A DNA stretch of 64,000 nt from contig BMWJ01000013.1 of assembly GCA_014651175.1 (NCBI GenBank), positions 1 to 64,000 of the forward strand. The letters run 5' to 3'. Below are positions 26,588 through 35,774 of the stretch, in pieces. The translations under genes were made by a program, and so were the position numbers. The stretch is from Streptomyces clavifer. GTDB taxonomy: Bacteria > Actinomycetota > Actinomycetes > Streptomycetales > Streptomycetaceae. Position 1 is the first letter of the stretch; each line of letters begins with the position of its first letter. The notes beneath the pieces are model-generated. The model was not told where the DNA came from. It saw only the letters and a list, made by a program, of their open reading frames with translations, and did no database searches.

Positions 26588-27017
26588 GGAAGGACTCCCT
26601 TGTGTAGATGTCCCCCGGCACCTGAGGTGTACGCCGGGCCGAGCGGCAAGGTACCTCATGACGATGACCGGCCTGCCGAAGTCGACGAGCCGATCAAGAG
26701 GAGGGTCCGGGCCGAGCACGCCGGGTACCGGCCCGACCGGATTAGGAACGGGCCCTGAGCTACTGGGCCCCTCGGGCGGACATGAACGGTGCGCGGGCTG
26801 ATGCGGACCCGTGTGGACCTTGACCGCGGACCCGCGCGGACCCGGACCGCGGATGCGGGCGCACCCTCGTTGCGGGTCGGGGCCGTACGCCCCTCCGCCC
26901 GGGTGGCCCGAAGCGCGGCCGCCGAAGGCTGGTGAACGTCAACGATCCGGCCGGTCGCCGGCTTCGCCGCAGGCGGTCGCGAACCCCGCGTTCACGGCGG
27001 ATCGAATCCGGGCCGGC
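26588..27017. other. Intergenic with GCGGACCCG-type direct repeats
   Basis: About 430 bp upstream of the AraC operon. A purine/pyrimidine-skewed stretch at 26800-26860 repeats GGACC words (GCGGACCCG twice) but has no clear operator symmetry. No gene is supported. Confidence 0.4.
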
Positions 27018-27437
27018 TCAGCGAAGCTCCTGGATGCGGATCAGGTTGCCCGCGGGATCACGGAAGGCGCAGTCGCGGATTCCGTAGGGCTGCTCGGTCG
27101 GCTCCTGGACGACCTCGACGTCACCGGCCTGCACCTTCTCGAACGTGCCGTCGAGGTCCGGGGTGGCGAGCAGGATCCAGCCGTAGGTGCCCTTGGCCAT
27201 CATCTCGGCAATGGTGCGGCGCTCGTCCTCGGTGATACCGGGGTCGGCGGCCGGAGGCGCCAGGAGGATGGAGGTTCCGGGTACGCCGACGGGGCCCACG
27301 GTGATCCAGCGCATCGTGCCCTGCCCGACGTCGCTGCGGACCTCGAAGCCGAGTACATCGCGGTAGAAGGTGAGGGACGCGTCCGGGTCGACGTGCGGCA
27401 GGAAGCTCGTGTGAATGGTGATGTCCATGACGATCAT
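27018..27437 (-). CDS. VOC-superfamily protein, second copy
   Basis: A 139-residue single-module VOC protein: MDITIHTSFLPHVDPDASLT at the start, FYRDVLGFEVRSDVGQGTMR, and the closing YGIRDCAFRDPAGNLIRIQE. His10-region and the final Glu are likely metal ligands. Start is ATG 27437 or ATG 27428; neither has a good ribosome site, consistent with a former coupled start. Immediately upstream in frame is RTSQESRST, the tail of a lost AraC-like protein. Function probably resembles the VOC protein at 25494. Confidence 0.86.
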   Translation of the reverse strand: MIVMDITIHTSFLPHVDPDASLTFYRDVLGFEVRSDVGQGTMRWITVGPVGVPGTSILLAPPAADPGITEDERRTIAEMMAKGTYGWILLATPDLDGTFEKVQAGDVEVVQEPTEQPYGIRDCAFRDPAGNLIRIQELR

Positions 27438-27459
27438 GCTAGGCACGGTGCCGCGCTCA

Positions 27460-27488
27460 GTGCTTCTTGATTCCTGACTGGTCCGGAC
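27460..27488. repeat. Copy 2 of the 29-bp repeat: relic of an AraC gene end
   Basis: Matches 26151-26179 (25 of 29). It encodes QESRST in the minus-strand frame but is not preceded by any HTH, so it is the last trace of a second AraC gene that once headed the second VOC gene. Confidence 0.6.
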
Positions 27489-28431
27489 GCCCTGCCCGTC
27501 GGGCCACCTGTTCCCCGTTCCCTCTCGCTCAGGTGACGGGTGCGGACCGTCGCGCAACGGATCACGGCGCCACGCACGTGTGGTGGTGGCACATCGAGCA
27601 CAGCAGACGCTCAGATCCCCTGTCCGGCAGATGCCTGATGGACTTGCGGCCCATCCTCGGTTCGACGCCTCTCACCGCACTTTCTACGCGGTGCCGAGGG
27701 TCGGCGGCACTTTGCGCATGTCACCGGGCCAGGTCGTCCGATGGTCGGGCAACCCGGCACGCCGACCCGGGCAGGGGCAGGTCTGCATACAAGACGCACG
27801 GCGAGGTCTTCGGCGGGCGACGGATCGGAAGGGAGGGGCGTGCCGCCGACCATGACCGTCGCGATCGGGAGAAGTCAGGTCCGCGGGATCCACCGCGGCA
27901 CGGGATTTGTCGCGCAGACCCTCACCGTAGAGGAAGCCACCGGCCGACGGGAAGAGCCATGGGCTGCCAACGTACTCGGCAAAACAACGATCGCGTGGGC
28001 GTGGTTGCGCAGAAAAGGGGTGCCGGCACGTCACAGGCCGGTGCGACGGGAGCCCGAAGGTGGTTCACCACGTTGGCGTCAGGGCGCCGCACACTCCCGG
28101 GCACACGACTCCCGTACTCGCTCGGCGCACCTCCCTGGCACACAGCCGGAAGCGAGCTGACACCCGAAGCCGGGGCCCATGGCGGGAGGCCCGAAGGCTC
28201 CCCTTCCGTACGCCCGGCAGCCCCCGCCGCTCCTCTCCCGGACCCGGTCGGCCCCGATGCCGGTCAGCTCGGAGGCAATGGCTCCGAACCGCTGCGGCGG
28301 CCGGTCGCACCCATGAGAAGGCCGGGACTCCGCATACGACCGCGCCCCCGTCTCCGGGGGAGATTTCTGCCCTAAACATGACGTTTCCGCAGGCCCGACG
28401 CCAGCCAGGAAACTTTCTTTTGTCCAGCGCA
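27489..28431. other. Long stretch without a recognisable gene
   Basis: About 940 bp. Open frames exist on both strands but have irregular composition, poor starts and no recognisable domains. It may contain eroded remains of the lost AraC gene and neighbours. Confidence 0.4.
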
Positions 28432-28491
28432 TTGACGACACCGGTGGGCCGACTTACCTTCATCGCGTTGTTCTTCATATGTCATATATGA
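28432..28491 (+). promoter_or_regulatory. Promoter and operator of the sugar-binding lipoprotein
   Basis: TTGACG at 28432-28437 and TACCTT at 28455-28460 with a 17-bp spacer make a good vegetative (HrdB-type) promoter. Around and after the expected start lies TCATAT at 28475-28480 followed by the perfect 10-bp palindrome TCATATATGA at 28482-28491, well placed for a repressor. AT-rich symmetric sites of this kind are typical of GntR-family regulators. The 375-bp leader to the next start holds no recognised gene. Confidence 0.55.
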
Positions 28492-28865
28492 GACGCGATA
28501 CGAGATCTGAGAGCCGCCATGTCGACAAACCCACCCCCCGCCCGTCCCCGCGTGCTGTACGTGCCCGAGCGAATCGACTTCCGTATCCCCGGAGGACGAC
28601 GGCTCACGGGCAGACGTGCGCAGGGACCGGGGCAGTGCGGAGTCGGCAACCTGCGCCCCCGGTAAGCGCGGGCTTCAGCACCGACACCGGTTGCCGGACA
28701 TCGGACGACGCTTCACCGACCACCCCGGGGTCCGCTTCCGGAGCGGAGTCCACTCAGCTGCTGGACCTCCACCCTTCCGAAGAAGTACCGAAGACATCCC
28801 GCACGGTTCGCCTCACCGACTGTCCGGTGAGCCCGGCAGTGAGCACGCAGAGAAGAGAGCCCTTC

Positions 28866-30206
28866 ATGAAGATGCACCGCAGTCGCCGACTCGCATCCGC
28901 GATCTCCCTGGTCTCGGCACTGGCCCTGACCGCAACCGCCTGCGGTGATGACGGCAGCGGCCTGGCCGATGGGGGCGGCGAGGGCTCGGGCACCGGAAGC
29001 ATCGTCTTCTGGGACGAGAACGGCGGTGTGCGGACAGCCGTCTGGAACGAGATCATCGCCGACTTCGAGAAGGCCAACCCGGACATCGACGTGGAGTACG
29101 TCGGCCTCGCCTCCACCGAGGCCCAGTCCAAGTACGACACCGCCATCCAAGGCGGCGGCCTGCCGGACGTCGGTGGTGTGGGTGCGGCAATGATCGCCGG
29201 TATCACCGCGCAGGACGCGCTGGAGCCCCTGGACAAGCGCATCGGGGGCAGCTCCCTGGAGGGGAAGCTCAACAAGGCGATGCTCGAGAACGTCAAGTCG
29301 GCCGGCGGCCGGGACGAGATGTACACAGTGCCGATATCAGCCACCAACGGCGTCCTGTACTACCGCACCGACCTGTTCGAGAAGGCGCAGCTGGACGAGC
29401 CCGAGACCTGGGACGACTTCTACAAGGCCGCCGAGGAACTGACGGACAAGAAGAAGAACGTGTTCGGCTACACGATCCGCGGCGGCCCCGGTTCCATCGC
29501 CCAGGCACTGGACGCGATGTACGGGCAGTCCGGGATCGACTCCTTCTGGGACGCGGCCGAGAAGAAGACCACGGTCAACGATCCCAAGAACGTCGAAGCG
29601 CTGGAGAAGTACGTCGGCCTGTACCGGAAGGTCACACCCGCTGCCGATCTCAACAACGACTTCACCAAGATGGTTGCGCAGTTCGACTCGGGCAGCATCG
29701 GCATGCTCAACCACAATCTGGGCTCCTACCAGGACCACGTGCAGGCGCTGGGCATCGACAAGTTCCGCGGAATCCCGCAGCCCAAGCTGGCCGACGGCAC
29801 CCGGGTGATGGTCTCCAACCCCGTCTCCGGCCTCGGCCTGTTCAAGTCGTCCAAGAACAAGGCGGCGGCCTGGAAGTTCATCGAGTACGCGGCATCCCAC
29901 GAGGCCAACTCCAAGTTCAGTGAATCCGCAGGCCTCATCCCGGCGAATCAGGAGGCCGCCGAGGACGCATGGCTCGACAAGGCCGAGGCCACCAAGTTGG
30001 GCGCCGAGGCGCTCTTCTCCGGCAACACCAGGATCGTCCAGCTCCCGTACTACCTGCCGGACTGGAACACCCTCTCCAAGGCCGACAGTGAGCCGGGCTT
30101 CCAGAAGGTGATTCTCGGCAAGATGACAGCCAAGGAGTTCCTCGACACTCTTGCCGGTCAGCTGAACGAGGCCCAAGCGGAGTGGAAGGAACGGCAGGGC
30201 AACTGA
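28866..30206 (+). CDS. Extracellular sugar-binding lipoprotein of an ABC transporter (SBP family 1)
   Basis: A 446-residue substrate-binding protein. The signal peptide ends in a lipobox-like ALTATAC (Cys at residue 29). Family 1 features follow: GSIVFWDENGGVRTAVWNEI, FEKANPDIDVEYVGLAS, ISATNGVLYYRTDLFEKAQL, PETWDDFYKAAEEL and VSNPVSGLGLFKSSKNKAAA then WKFIEYAASHE. It would deliver a mono- or oligosaccharide to membrane permeases. No MalF/MalG permeases or ATPase follow; the next gene is on the other strand 380 bp away, so it is an orphan here. Ligand identity is not predictable. Confidence 0.9.
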   Translation: MKMHRSRRLASAISLVSALALTATACGDDGSGLADGGGEGSGTGSIVFWDENGGVRTAVWNEIIADFEKANPDIDVEYVGLASTEAQSKYDTAIQGGGLPDVGGVGAAMIAGITAQDALEPLDKRIGGSSLEGKLNKAMLENVKSAGGRDEMYTVPISATNGVLYYRTDLFEKAQLDEPETWDDFYKAAEELTDKKKNVFGYTIRGGPGSIAQALDAMYGQSGIDSFWDAAEKKTTVNDPKNVEALEKYVGLYRKVTPAADLNNDFTKMVAQFDSGSIGMLNHNLGSYQDHVQALGIDKFRGIPQPKLADGTRVMVSNPVSGLGLFKSSKNKAAAWKFIEYAASHEANSKFSESAGLIPANQEAAEDAWLDKAEATKLGAEALFSGNTRIVQLPYYLPDWNTLSKADSEPGFQKVILGKMTAKEFLDTLAGQLNEAQAEWKERQGN

Positions 30207-30240
30207 CCCGCGGGACGAGGGGCGACGCAGGCCTCCCGGG

Positions 30241-30265
30241 GTGGTGCGATGAACCACCGCACCAC
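30241..30265 (+). terminator. 8-bp hairpin after the binding-protein gene
   Basis: GTGGTGCG at 30241-30248 pairs with CGCACCAC at 30258-30265 around a 9-nt loop, 35 bp past the stop. Confidence 0.5.
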
Positions 30266-30587
30266 GCCGGAGCCGGCCCGTCGTACGCCCCGGGGCCACC
30301 GGGTCCTGCACCCCCGTGGCCCCGGCCCCGGAACGAATCCTGCTGGTACGCGACCTTGGCACGGCACTCAGTCGTACGCCGACAAGAGGGGAAGCCTCGT
30401 GCGCTGTGCCGGTTCGACCGGTGACGGAAAGGTCGCACTGTCTGGTGAGACGGTACGGCTTCGGTTGCTGCAGACGGCACGCACTCCTGACCCCGGAGTC
30501 CTCGCAGACCGCCGTCGCGCTCCCAGCGCACACGTGAACCCTCGCGTGGATGCGAAGGCGTCCGGGGCTCGGAGCAGCATCCTTCGA

Positions 30588-31121
30588 TCAGCTGACGTGA
30601 GCAGCGATCGTTCGCGCACACACGAGGGATTCGGCGCGCGTCGTGTCGACCTCCAGGTCGTAGATCACGCCTTGGTGCACCGTATCCGCCTGGGACGCGG
30701 CCATTCCCCACGCCCGATCTCCTCGCGCGATCTCACGGCCCGCGGCGACGTCACTCTCGCATCGGACGCCGACCCACAGCACCGCCAGTCCGCCGAGTGC
30801 CTTCTGCCACCGCTGTTGGGACTCGGCTCCGCCGAGGAAGACCTCATCGACGATGATCCTGGCGCCTGCACCGGCCATCGCTACGATCCCCTCGCCCCAG
30901 GCCGCCTCCAGCGCCCGGAACTCCGCGCCGACGCTCACTCGGCCGTCCGCCGCGATCTCGATTCCCGCGTCGGACGCCTGCATCCTCGCGGGCATCGCGT
31001 CGACGAACGAGTCCGCCCCGAAGGCCAGCCATGGATCGGGGAGCACCGCCTGCAGGCACCGCACGATCCCGGTCTTCCCCGAGCTGGAACCACCATTGAG
31101 GATGATCATCTGAGTTGTCAC
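30588..31121 (-). CDS. Chloramphenicol 3-O-phosphotransferase family protein
   Basis: A 177-residue P-loop kinase. Walker A is GGSSSGKT at residues 10-17. The catalytic Asp of this family, Asp37, is present in [14 protein letters not shown]. The lid and core motifs [12 protein letters not shown]-like ([20 protein letters not shown]) and [20 protein letters not shown] match the S. venezuelae enzyme closely throughout its length. The predicted reaction is ATP-dependent phosphorylation of the primary hydroxyl of chloramphenicol, giving resistance. There are no chloramphenicol biosynthesis genes in the window, so it acts as a stand-alone resistance gene or on another substrate. Confidence 0.92.
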   Translation of the reverse strand: MTTQMIILNGGSSSGKTGIVRCLQAVLPDPWLAFGADSFVDAMPARMQASDAGIEIAADGRVSVGAEFRALEAAWGEGIVAMAGAGARIIVDEVFLGGAESQQRWQKALGGLAVLWVGVRCESDVAAGREIARGDRAWGMAASQADTVHQGVIYDLEVDTTRAESLVCARTIAAHVS

Positions 31122-31350
31122 CGCGCCACATTAGGGTGCCTCCCCCCGGACAGGAAACGAATTCCGGACAGAAGGGGATCAAGCTAACGTGCTTCACCAC
31201 GGCCCGCGCCAAGTCGAGCGGACCACGCGGCTCCCCCGCGCCGCACAGGCCGCCGCTGCGGCCGAGCCGGCACCACCTCTCAGAGCGACCTGGTGCCCAC
31301 GGCATCAGGCATGGTTGTCAATGGTCCCAGGGTCTCCTCACTGCCGATCA

Positions 31351-32013
31351 TCAAGCAGCCAGGGCGATGCGTTCAGCGAGACGCTCTGCGGCTTTCCGCC
31401 ACGCATCGGTCACCGCTGCACGGGCATGGAGGGTGCGGTTCGGCACGTCCCCCGTCAGCACGACCGGTGCGCCGACGTGGACATGGAGGCCCGGCCTGCG
31501 CAGCGGGGCGGTGCACAGGCCCGCGATCTGCTTGGTCACGCTTCCTGAGGTGATACGGCGAGAGCCTGCCTGTCCCAGGGGGATGACGGGTGCTCCGGTT
31601 CGGTCCACGAGTCGAGCCAGCCCACTGCGGAAGGCTTCCGGGGCTGCTTCCCCCGCGTCCCTGCGCAGCGGAATGCCGCCCTCGCCATAGATCAGGACGA
31701 GGCGCCCCCGAGCGAGGGCTTCGGCGGCGCCGTCGAGGGCGTCTCGAGCGCGCGCGTCGCGCCGGTAGACGGGAATGTGTCCGTCGCGGGCAAGCGCTCG
31801 CCCGAGTACGGGGATACGCCAGAGGCCCGCCGCAGCCAGAACGACCGGCTCGACGCCGAGACGACGCAGAGACGCGAGGACCACGGCCGGGTCGGCCAGG
31901 GAGCTGTGGTTGGCGGCGATGATGCTGCCCTCGGCCAGGTCGGCGTCGCTGTCCGTGGTGACCGTCAAACGGCCGACGACGGGCACCAGGGATTCGGCGA
32001 GGCGACTGAGCAT
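31351..32013 (-). CDS. 1-acylglycerol-3-phosphate acyltransferase (PlsC family)
   Basis: A 220-residue acyltransferase. Motif I NHSSLAD at residues 35-41 has the catalytic His36 and Asp41. Motif II is IPVYRRDARARDALD and motif III YGEGGIPLRRD, the EGG variant of the usual EGT. Motif IV APVIPLGQAG is near residue 146. It transfers a fatty acyl group to a lysophosphatidate-like acceptor at the inner membrane face. Start ATG 32013 has GGAGG 8 nt upstream; the frame extends further to 32094 without a site. Single gene. Confidence 0.88.
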   Translation of the reverse strand: MLSRLAESLVPVVGRLTVTTDSDADLAEGSIIAANHSSLADPAVVLASLRRLGVEPVVLAAAGLWRIPVLGRALARDGHIPVYRRDARARDALDGAAEALARGRLVLIYGEGGIPLRRDAGEAAPEAFRSGLARLVDRTGAPVIPLGQAGSRRITSGSVTKQIAGLCTAPLRRPGLHVHVGAPVVLTGDVPNRTLHARAAVTDAWRKAAERLAERIALAA

Positions 32014-32759
32014 GGGTGGGTCCTCCGGACTCGGATGCTGGTGCCCTCCATCGTGGTCCGGGAGTGTGCTGCGAGCCTGAGTACTGGTACTCACATCTCG
32101 GATTCACAAAAGATTCGACACCGCTGCCTCCACACACGACGCTCGGCGATCTGCATGTGACCGGTTGCCGCTGGTGACGCGATGCCACTCCCGGCACCTG
32201 AGGACCTGCGGATTCGGCGGCTGCAGCTTGCCGAGCACAAGACCTCGCAGGGTTGGCAGGTAGCAACCGCCGCCTGCTGTAGGCCCATTGGGGAGACGTG
32301 GATCCGCAGCCGCACGTTGCGGGGGGCCTCGGCGTCGACCTGCGCCGCTGCTCTGTCGCCTGTTCGAGGACGTCGTACCGCAGCACAGAAGCGTCTGGCG
32401 CTGCTTGCGATGCGCACACCATGTACGGGAAGCGTGGGCGACGTCGCCCGCGTGCCGTCGGAAAGGACTGGCCCACAGGCCCGCGGTGTCGTGAGGGAGC
32501 CGGCCCTCACGTGCTACGAAGCGGTACCAGACCTTGGTACGCATGCCGATGGCTGTGGCCGGTCCCTCGGATGTCGGCGCGCTCGTGACCGACATGGTCT
32601 CGCACTCGGCCGGTGGCGCGAGCACGAGAACGTGTCGGTCATGCGCGTTGCCATCCGGTCACACCACGCCCGGCCGCCCGGTGCGGCCGATGGCCCCACT
32701 GCCGGGCGGCGCGTCGCACTGCGACCTCTGTGGGTGCCCGGGCCCGGAATCGGTGCCCG
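32014..32759. other. Long intergenic stretch, nothing recognised
   Basis: About 745 bp between two minus-strand genes. A 6-bp inverted repeat TACCA-gacc-TTGGTA type element lies near 32523-32540. All six frames were read; nothing familiar. Confidence 0.4.
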
Positions 32760-33695
32760 TCACCGGTACCCGGTCGCGTCCGCCGGCTTCCCGGCATTGT
32801 CGACCTCGACCAAGTAGCGCCAGCAGTCCGGGCGCGAGCCGTCGAGGTCAGTGAAGTCGTACTCCTGGGCGAGTTGACCGCTGGACAGCGACTGACCGTT
32901 CCACCGTGCGACGTCGGCGTCACCAGCCAGTGCCGCGACCGCGCGGCCGACGTACGACGGGCTCTCCGAGATGCAGAAGTGCGGCACCGCGGCCAACGCG
33001 TCGCGCCAGTTCTCCTCAGTGACGCCGAAAGCGTCGAGCATCATCTCCGAGCGCATCCAACCAGGGGTGAGCGCCACCGCCGCCCCTCCGTGCGGCTTCA
33101 GCTCGTGTGCGAGTACGAAGGCCATGCGGAGCACACTGTTCTTGGCCAGGTCGTAGAAGTACGAGTTGCGGTAGTGCGCGTCGTTGTACGCGGACGTGCC
33201 GTCGGTCATCTCGACCACCAGTCCGCCCGGTCGGCGCACCAGCAGTGGCAGCAGGAAGTGGCTGGTGATCGCGTGGGTCTCCACGCCCAGCCGGAGCAGC
33301 CGCAGTCCGTCGTCGAGGTCGTGTTCCCACACCGGCTTGTCGAACGCGAACAGCCGCTCTCCGCCCCAGATGTCGTTGACCAGCACGTCGAGCCGTCCCT
33401 GTTCGGCGTCGATGCGCTCGGCCAGCGCGCGGACCTGCTCGGGCACCAGATGGTCGGTCGGCACCGCGATGCCGGTTCCGCCCGCTGCGGTGACGAGCTC
33501 CGCCGTCTCCTCGATCGTCTCGGCCCGGTCGTACTCCGAGCGCCGTTGCCGGGTCGTGCGGCCGGTGACATAGACCGTCGCGCCCGCCGCGCCCAGCCTG
33601 GTGGCGATACCGCGGCCCGCCCCCCGTGTAGCCCCCGCGACCAGCGCGATCCTTCCCTGGAGGTCTGGTGACGATGTGCCGGGTGTAAGTGCCAT
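32760..33695 (-). CDS. SDR-family oxidoreductase
   Basis: A 311-residue short-chain dehydrogenase. Cofactor loop GATRGAGRG (residues 21-29) follows strand RIALVA. The active-site Tyr181 and Lys185 lie in YFYDLAKNSV. The usual NNAG is replaced by VNDIWGG, and an extended C-terminal region contains a Trp-rich insertion (GWMRSEMMLDAFGVTEENWR, YDFTDLDGSRPDCWRYLVEV). This longer form is a known Streptomyces SDR subgroup with unknown substrate. Its start, 140 bp from the end of the next gene, suggests co-transcription with the SDR at 33836. Confidence 0.9.
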   Translation of the reverse strand: MALTPGTSSPDLQGRIALVAGATRGAGRGIATRLGAAGATVYVTGRTTRQRRSEYDRAETIEETAELVTAAGGTGIAVPTDHLVPEQVRALAERIDAEQGRLDVLVNDIWGGERLFAFDKPVWEHDLDDGLRLLRLGVETHAITSHFLLPLLVRRPGGLVVEMTDGTSAYNDAHYRNSYFYDLAKNSVLRMAFVLAHELKPHGGAAVALTPGWMRSEMMLDAFGVTEENWRDALAAVPHFCISESPSYVGRAVAALAGDADVARWNGQSLSSGQLAQEYDFTDLDGSRPDCWRYLVEVDNAGKPADATGYR

Positions 33696-33835
33696 TGAGT
33701 TCGCTTCCCTGTCTCTGCACGGCCCCGCCGACGTCCGTCATCGGCACCGACCGGTGAACAACGACCATGCTCGACCGGAAACCCGACACCTTGTGTCGTA
33801 TTTCTTCATCGGGACCGGGCCGAATCGCCGACCCC

Positions 33836-34561
33836 TCAGAGCGAGGTGCCTGTCTCCTCGGCCAATCGCTGCAGGAGTCGCTCCTGGAACGCTTCGTCGT
33901 GGACTGACCGGTGCGGCTGCGTCCGCTCGCGGTGGTACCAGTACCCGCCGGTGCTCAGGGCCTGCGGATCGTCGCTGGAGGCGAGCCATTCCTGGGTCCG
34001 ATGGCCGAGTTCCAGGTCGTCCGGTGCACCCGGGCCGCCCATTCTCGTCGGAACCCACCCCGGGTCCACCGCGTTGCTCAGCACCCCTGGGCGCAGGCGG
34101 GCCACCGCGGCCATGAGGGCTGTGACGTACAGCTTGCTGTCGTCGTAGGAGCCTGCGCTCTCACCCCTCCAGTCGACCCGGTCGAGCACGGGTCGTCCGC
34201 CGAAGTGCGAGCTGCTGCTCAGATACACCAGTCGGCGCGGTCCGTGAAGCAGGGCGGTGAGGAGGTACGGAGCGATGATGTTGACCGGCATGACCGCGGG
34301 TCCACTCCACACGCCGGCGTTGTGGATGACCACGTCCAGGGGTTCGGCGTCGTTCAGCTCGGCGGCGATACGCCGTACGGCGTCCCGCCGCGTGAAGTCC
34401 CCCACCACGACGCGGGCACCCCGGTCGGCCAGGGCGAACAGGTCCTCCGCACGCTCCTGGTTGCGGGCGTGCACCATCACGTCGTGCCCCTGGGACAGGA
34501 GCGTATCCGCAGTGGCTCGGCCGAGGCCGTCCGCGGAACCGGTCACAAGGACGCGAGTCAC
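33836..34561 (-). CDS. SDR-family oxidoreductase
   Basis: A 241-residue SDR. The cofactor loop is VLVTGSADGLGRATA (G8-G14), the NAG motif is HNAGVWSGP at about 80-88, Ser at 115-118 (YLSSSSHF) and the catalytic pair Tyr139-Lys143 sits in SYDDSKLY. It looks like a retinol-dehydrogenase-type member (DPGWVPTRMGGPGAP). It starts with GTG 34561 behind GAGAGGCGG. It lies upstream of the SDR at 32760 on the same strand and may form a two-gene unit. Confidence 0.9.
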   Translation of the reverse strand: MTRVLVTGSADGLGRATADTLLSQGHDVMVHARNQERAEDLFALADRGARVVVGDFTRRDAVRRIAAELNDAEPLDVVIHNAGVWSGPAVMPVNIIAPYLLTALLHGPRRLVYLSSSSHFGGRPVLDRVDWRGESAGSYDDSKLYVTALMAAVARLRPGVLSNAVDPGWVPTRMGGPGAPDDLELGHRTQEWLASSDDPQALSTGGYWYHRERTQPHRSVHDEAFQERLLQRLAEETGTSL

Positions 34562-35268
34562 GCTCGCACCGCCTCTCGGGTGCCCGTCCCGTCGCCGGGC
34601 ACCGCGGCGGGACGCTCGCGTCGTGCGGCGCGGGCGCTTGCCAGGTCCGTGGGCGCACCGAGAAGCACCTGACATGAAGGTTTCTCCCCCTCGCCGGCGT
34701 GAGCGTCGTCGGTGACGTGCATGACTGCTGCTGGTCGCACAGGCCCTCCTCCTACGTTCGTGATGGCCCGGTCAGGCTTCGGGAATCCTCCGGCCAAAGC
34801 AGAGGAAGCCCTTCGGGTCGTCCGGGGCGGTGGTGCCACCGCGCTCAACCAGGTGCCGGCCGACATGCGCGGGCCGGATCGCGGCGCCGTCCTGTTCCCA
34901 TCTGATCATCCCCGGCGCCATCACCCCCGGCGACCTTTACACCGACCCCGCCACCCTCGCCGACACCGGTGCGACATCCACACCAGCAAGGCGCAATCCG
35001 GCACCACGCCGCCCCATGGACACCTGCTTCCACCCGACCGACATCCCGCCCTGGCCACCACGGCCACCGTCGCCATCCTGACCGCAGCAGGCTGCACCGG
35101 AGTCCCGGACGGGGACCAGTTCGAGTCTCCGCGACCTGGAGGCGTCTTCCTCGCGCGCGGGCCACTCGTGCCCTCCGGGTGAGTGGTCTTGGCGAGAGCG
35201 CTGTGAGGAGACGCGCGCAGACGGGGAGAGACCGGAGGTCCCGCTGCACTCTCACACACGGAGCCTCG
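34562..35268. other. Intergenic between divergent units, nothing recognised
   Basis: About 700 bp that must hold promoters for the minus-strand SDR unit and the plus-strand lipoprotein pair. No gene or clear operator was recognised. Confidence 0.4.
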
Positions 35269-35760
35269 ATGAAACGCCCCACCGCGGCGGCCGCTGGTAC
35301 CGCCACACTGCTGCTCGCCGCCGTCCTGACCGGCTGCTCCGACAGCACCACGGCGGAGGGCCACGGCCCCACCGCCTCCGGCGCCTCCCCCTCGGCGCCG
35401 GCCACCGTGGACACGAAGTCCGAGGGCAAGCTCGGCAGCATCCTCGTCGACGACAAGGGCAACACCCTCTACCTGTTCCTGGCCGACAAGAAGAACAAGT
35501 CGAACTGCACGGACGCCTGCGCGAAAGCATGGCCGCCGCTGCTCACCAAGGGGGCTGCCAAGGTGGGCGACGGCGTGAACAAGAAGCTGCTCGACATCAC
35601 CAAACGTTCCAACGGTGACGAGCAGGTCACCTACAACGGCCACCCCCTGTACTACTACGCCGCCGACACGAAGCCCGGTCAGACGAACGGCCAGGGCCTC
35701 AACCAGTTCGGCGCCGAGTGGTACGTCCTTGACGCCAAGGGCAATAAGGTCGAGAGCTGA
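35269..35760 (+). CDS. Lipoprotein with two PF03640-type repeats
   Basis: A 163-residue exported lipoprotein: signal peptide, lipobox VLTGC (Cys at 23), a Thr/Ser/Ala-rich linker to about 50, then two copies of the secreted repeat. Copy 1 is GSILVDDKGNTLYLFLADKK with the paired Cys NCTDACAKAWPPLL. Copy 2 is QVTYNGHPLYYYAADTKPGQ ending QFGAEWYVLDAKG. Proteins with this repeat are found beside redox and electron-transfer genes. The next gene, a DUF6529 membrane protein, begins 14 bp after the stop, so they are an operon. Confidence 0.92.
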   Translation: MKRPTAAAAGTATLLLAAVLTGCSDSTTAEGHGPTASGASPSAPATVDTKSEGKLGSILVDDKGNTLYLFLADKKNKSNCTDACAKAWPPLLTKGAAKVGDGVNKKLLDITKRSNGDEQVTYNGHPLYYYAADTKPGQTNGQGLNQFGAEWYVLDAKGNKVES

Positions 35761-35774
35761 GTCGGCTGCAGGAC

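Noticed and set aside
27489-28431. Possible gene in the long gap before the sugar-binding protein
   Set aside because: Several open frames exist but none has a ribosome site, family features or consistent codon-position bias.
32523-32540. Inverted repeat TACCA-gacc-TTGGTA as an operator
   Set aside because: It is far from any gene start and only five to six base pairs long, so it can occur by chance.
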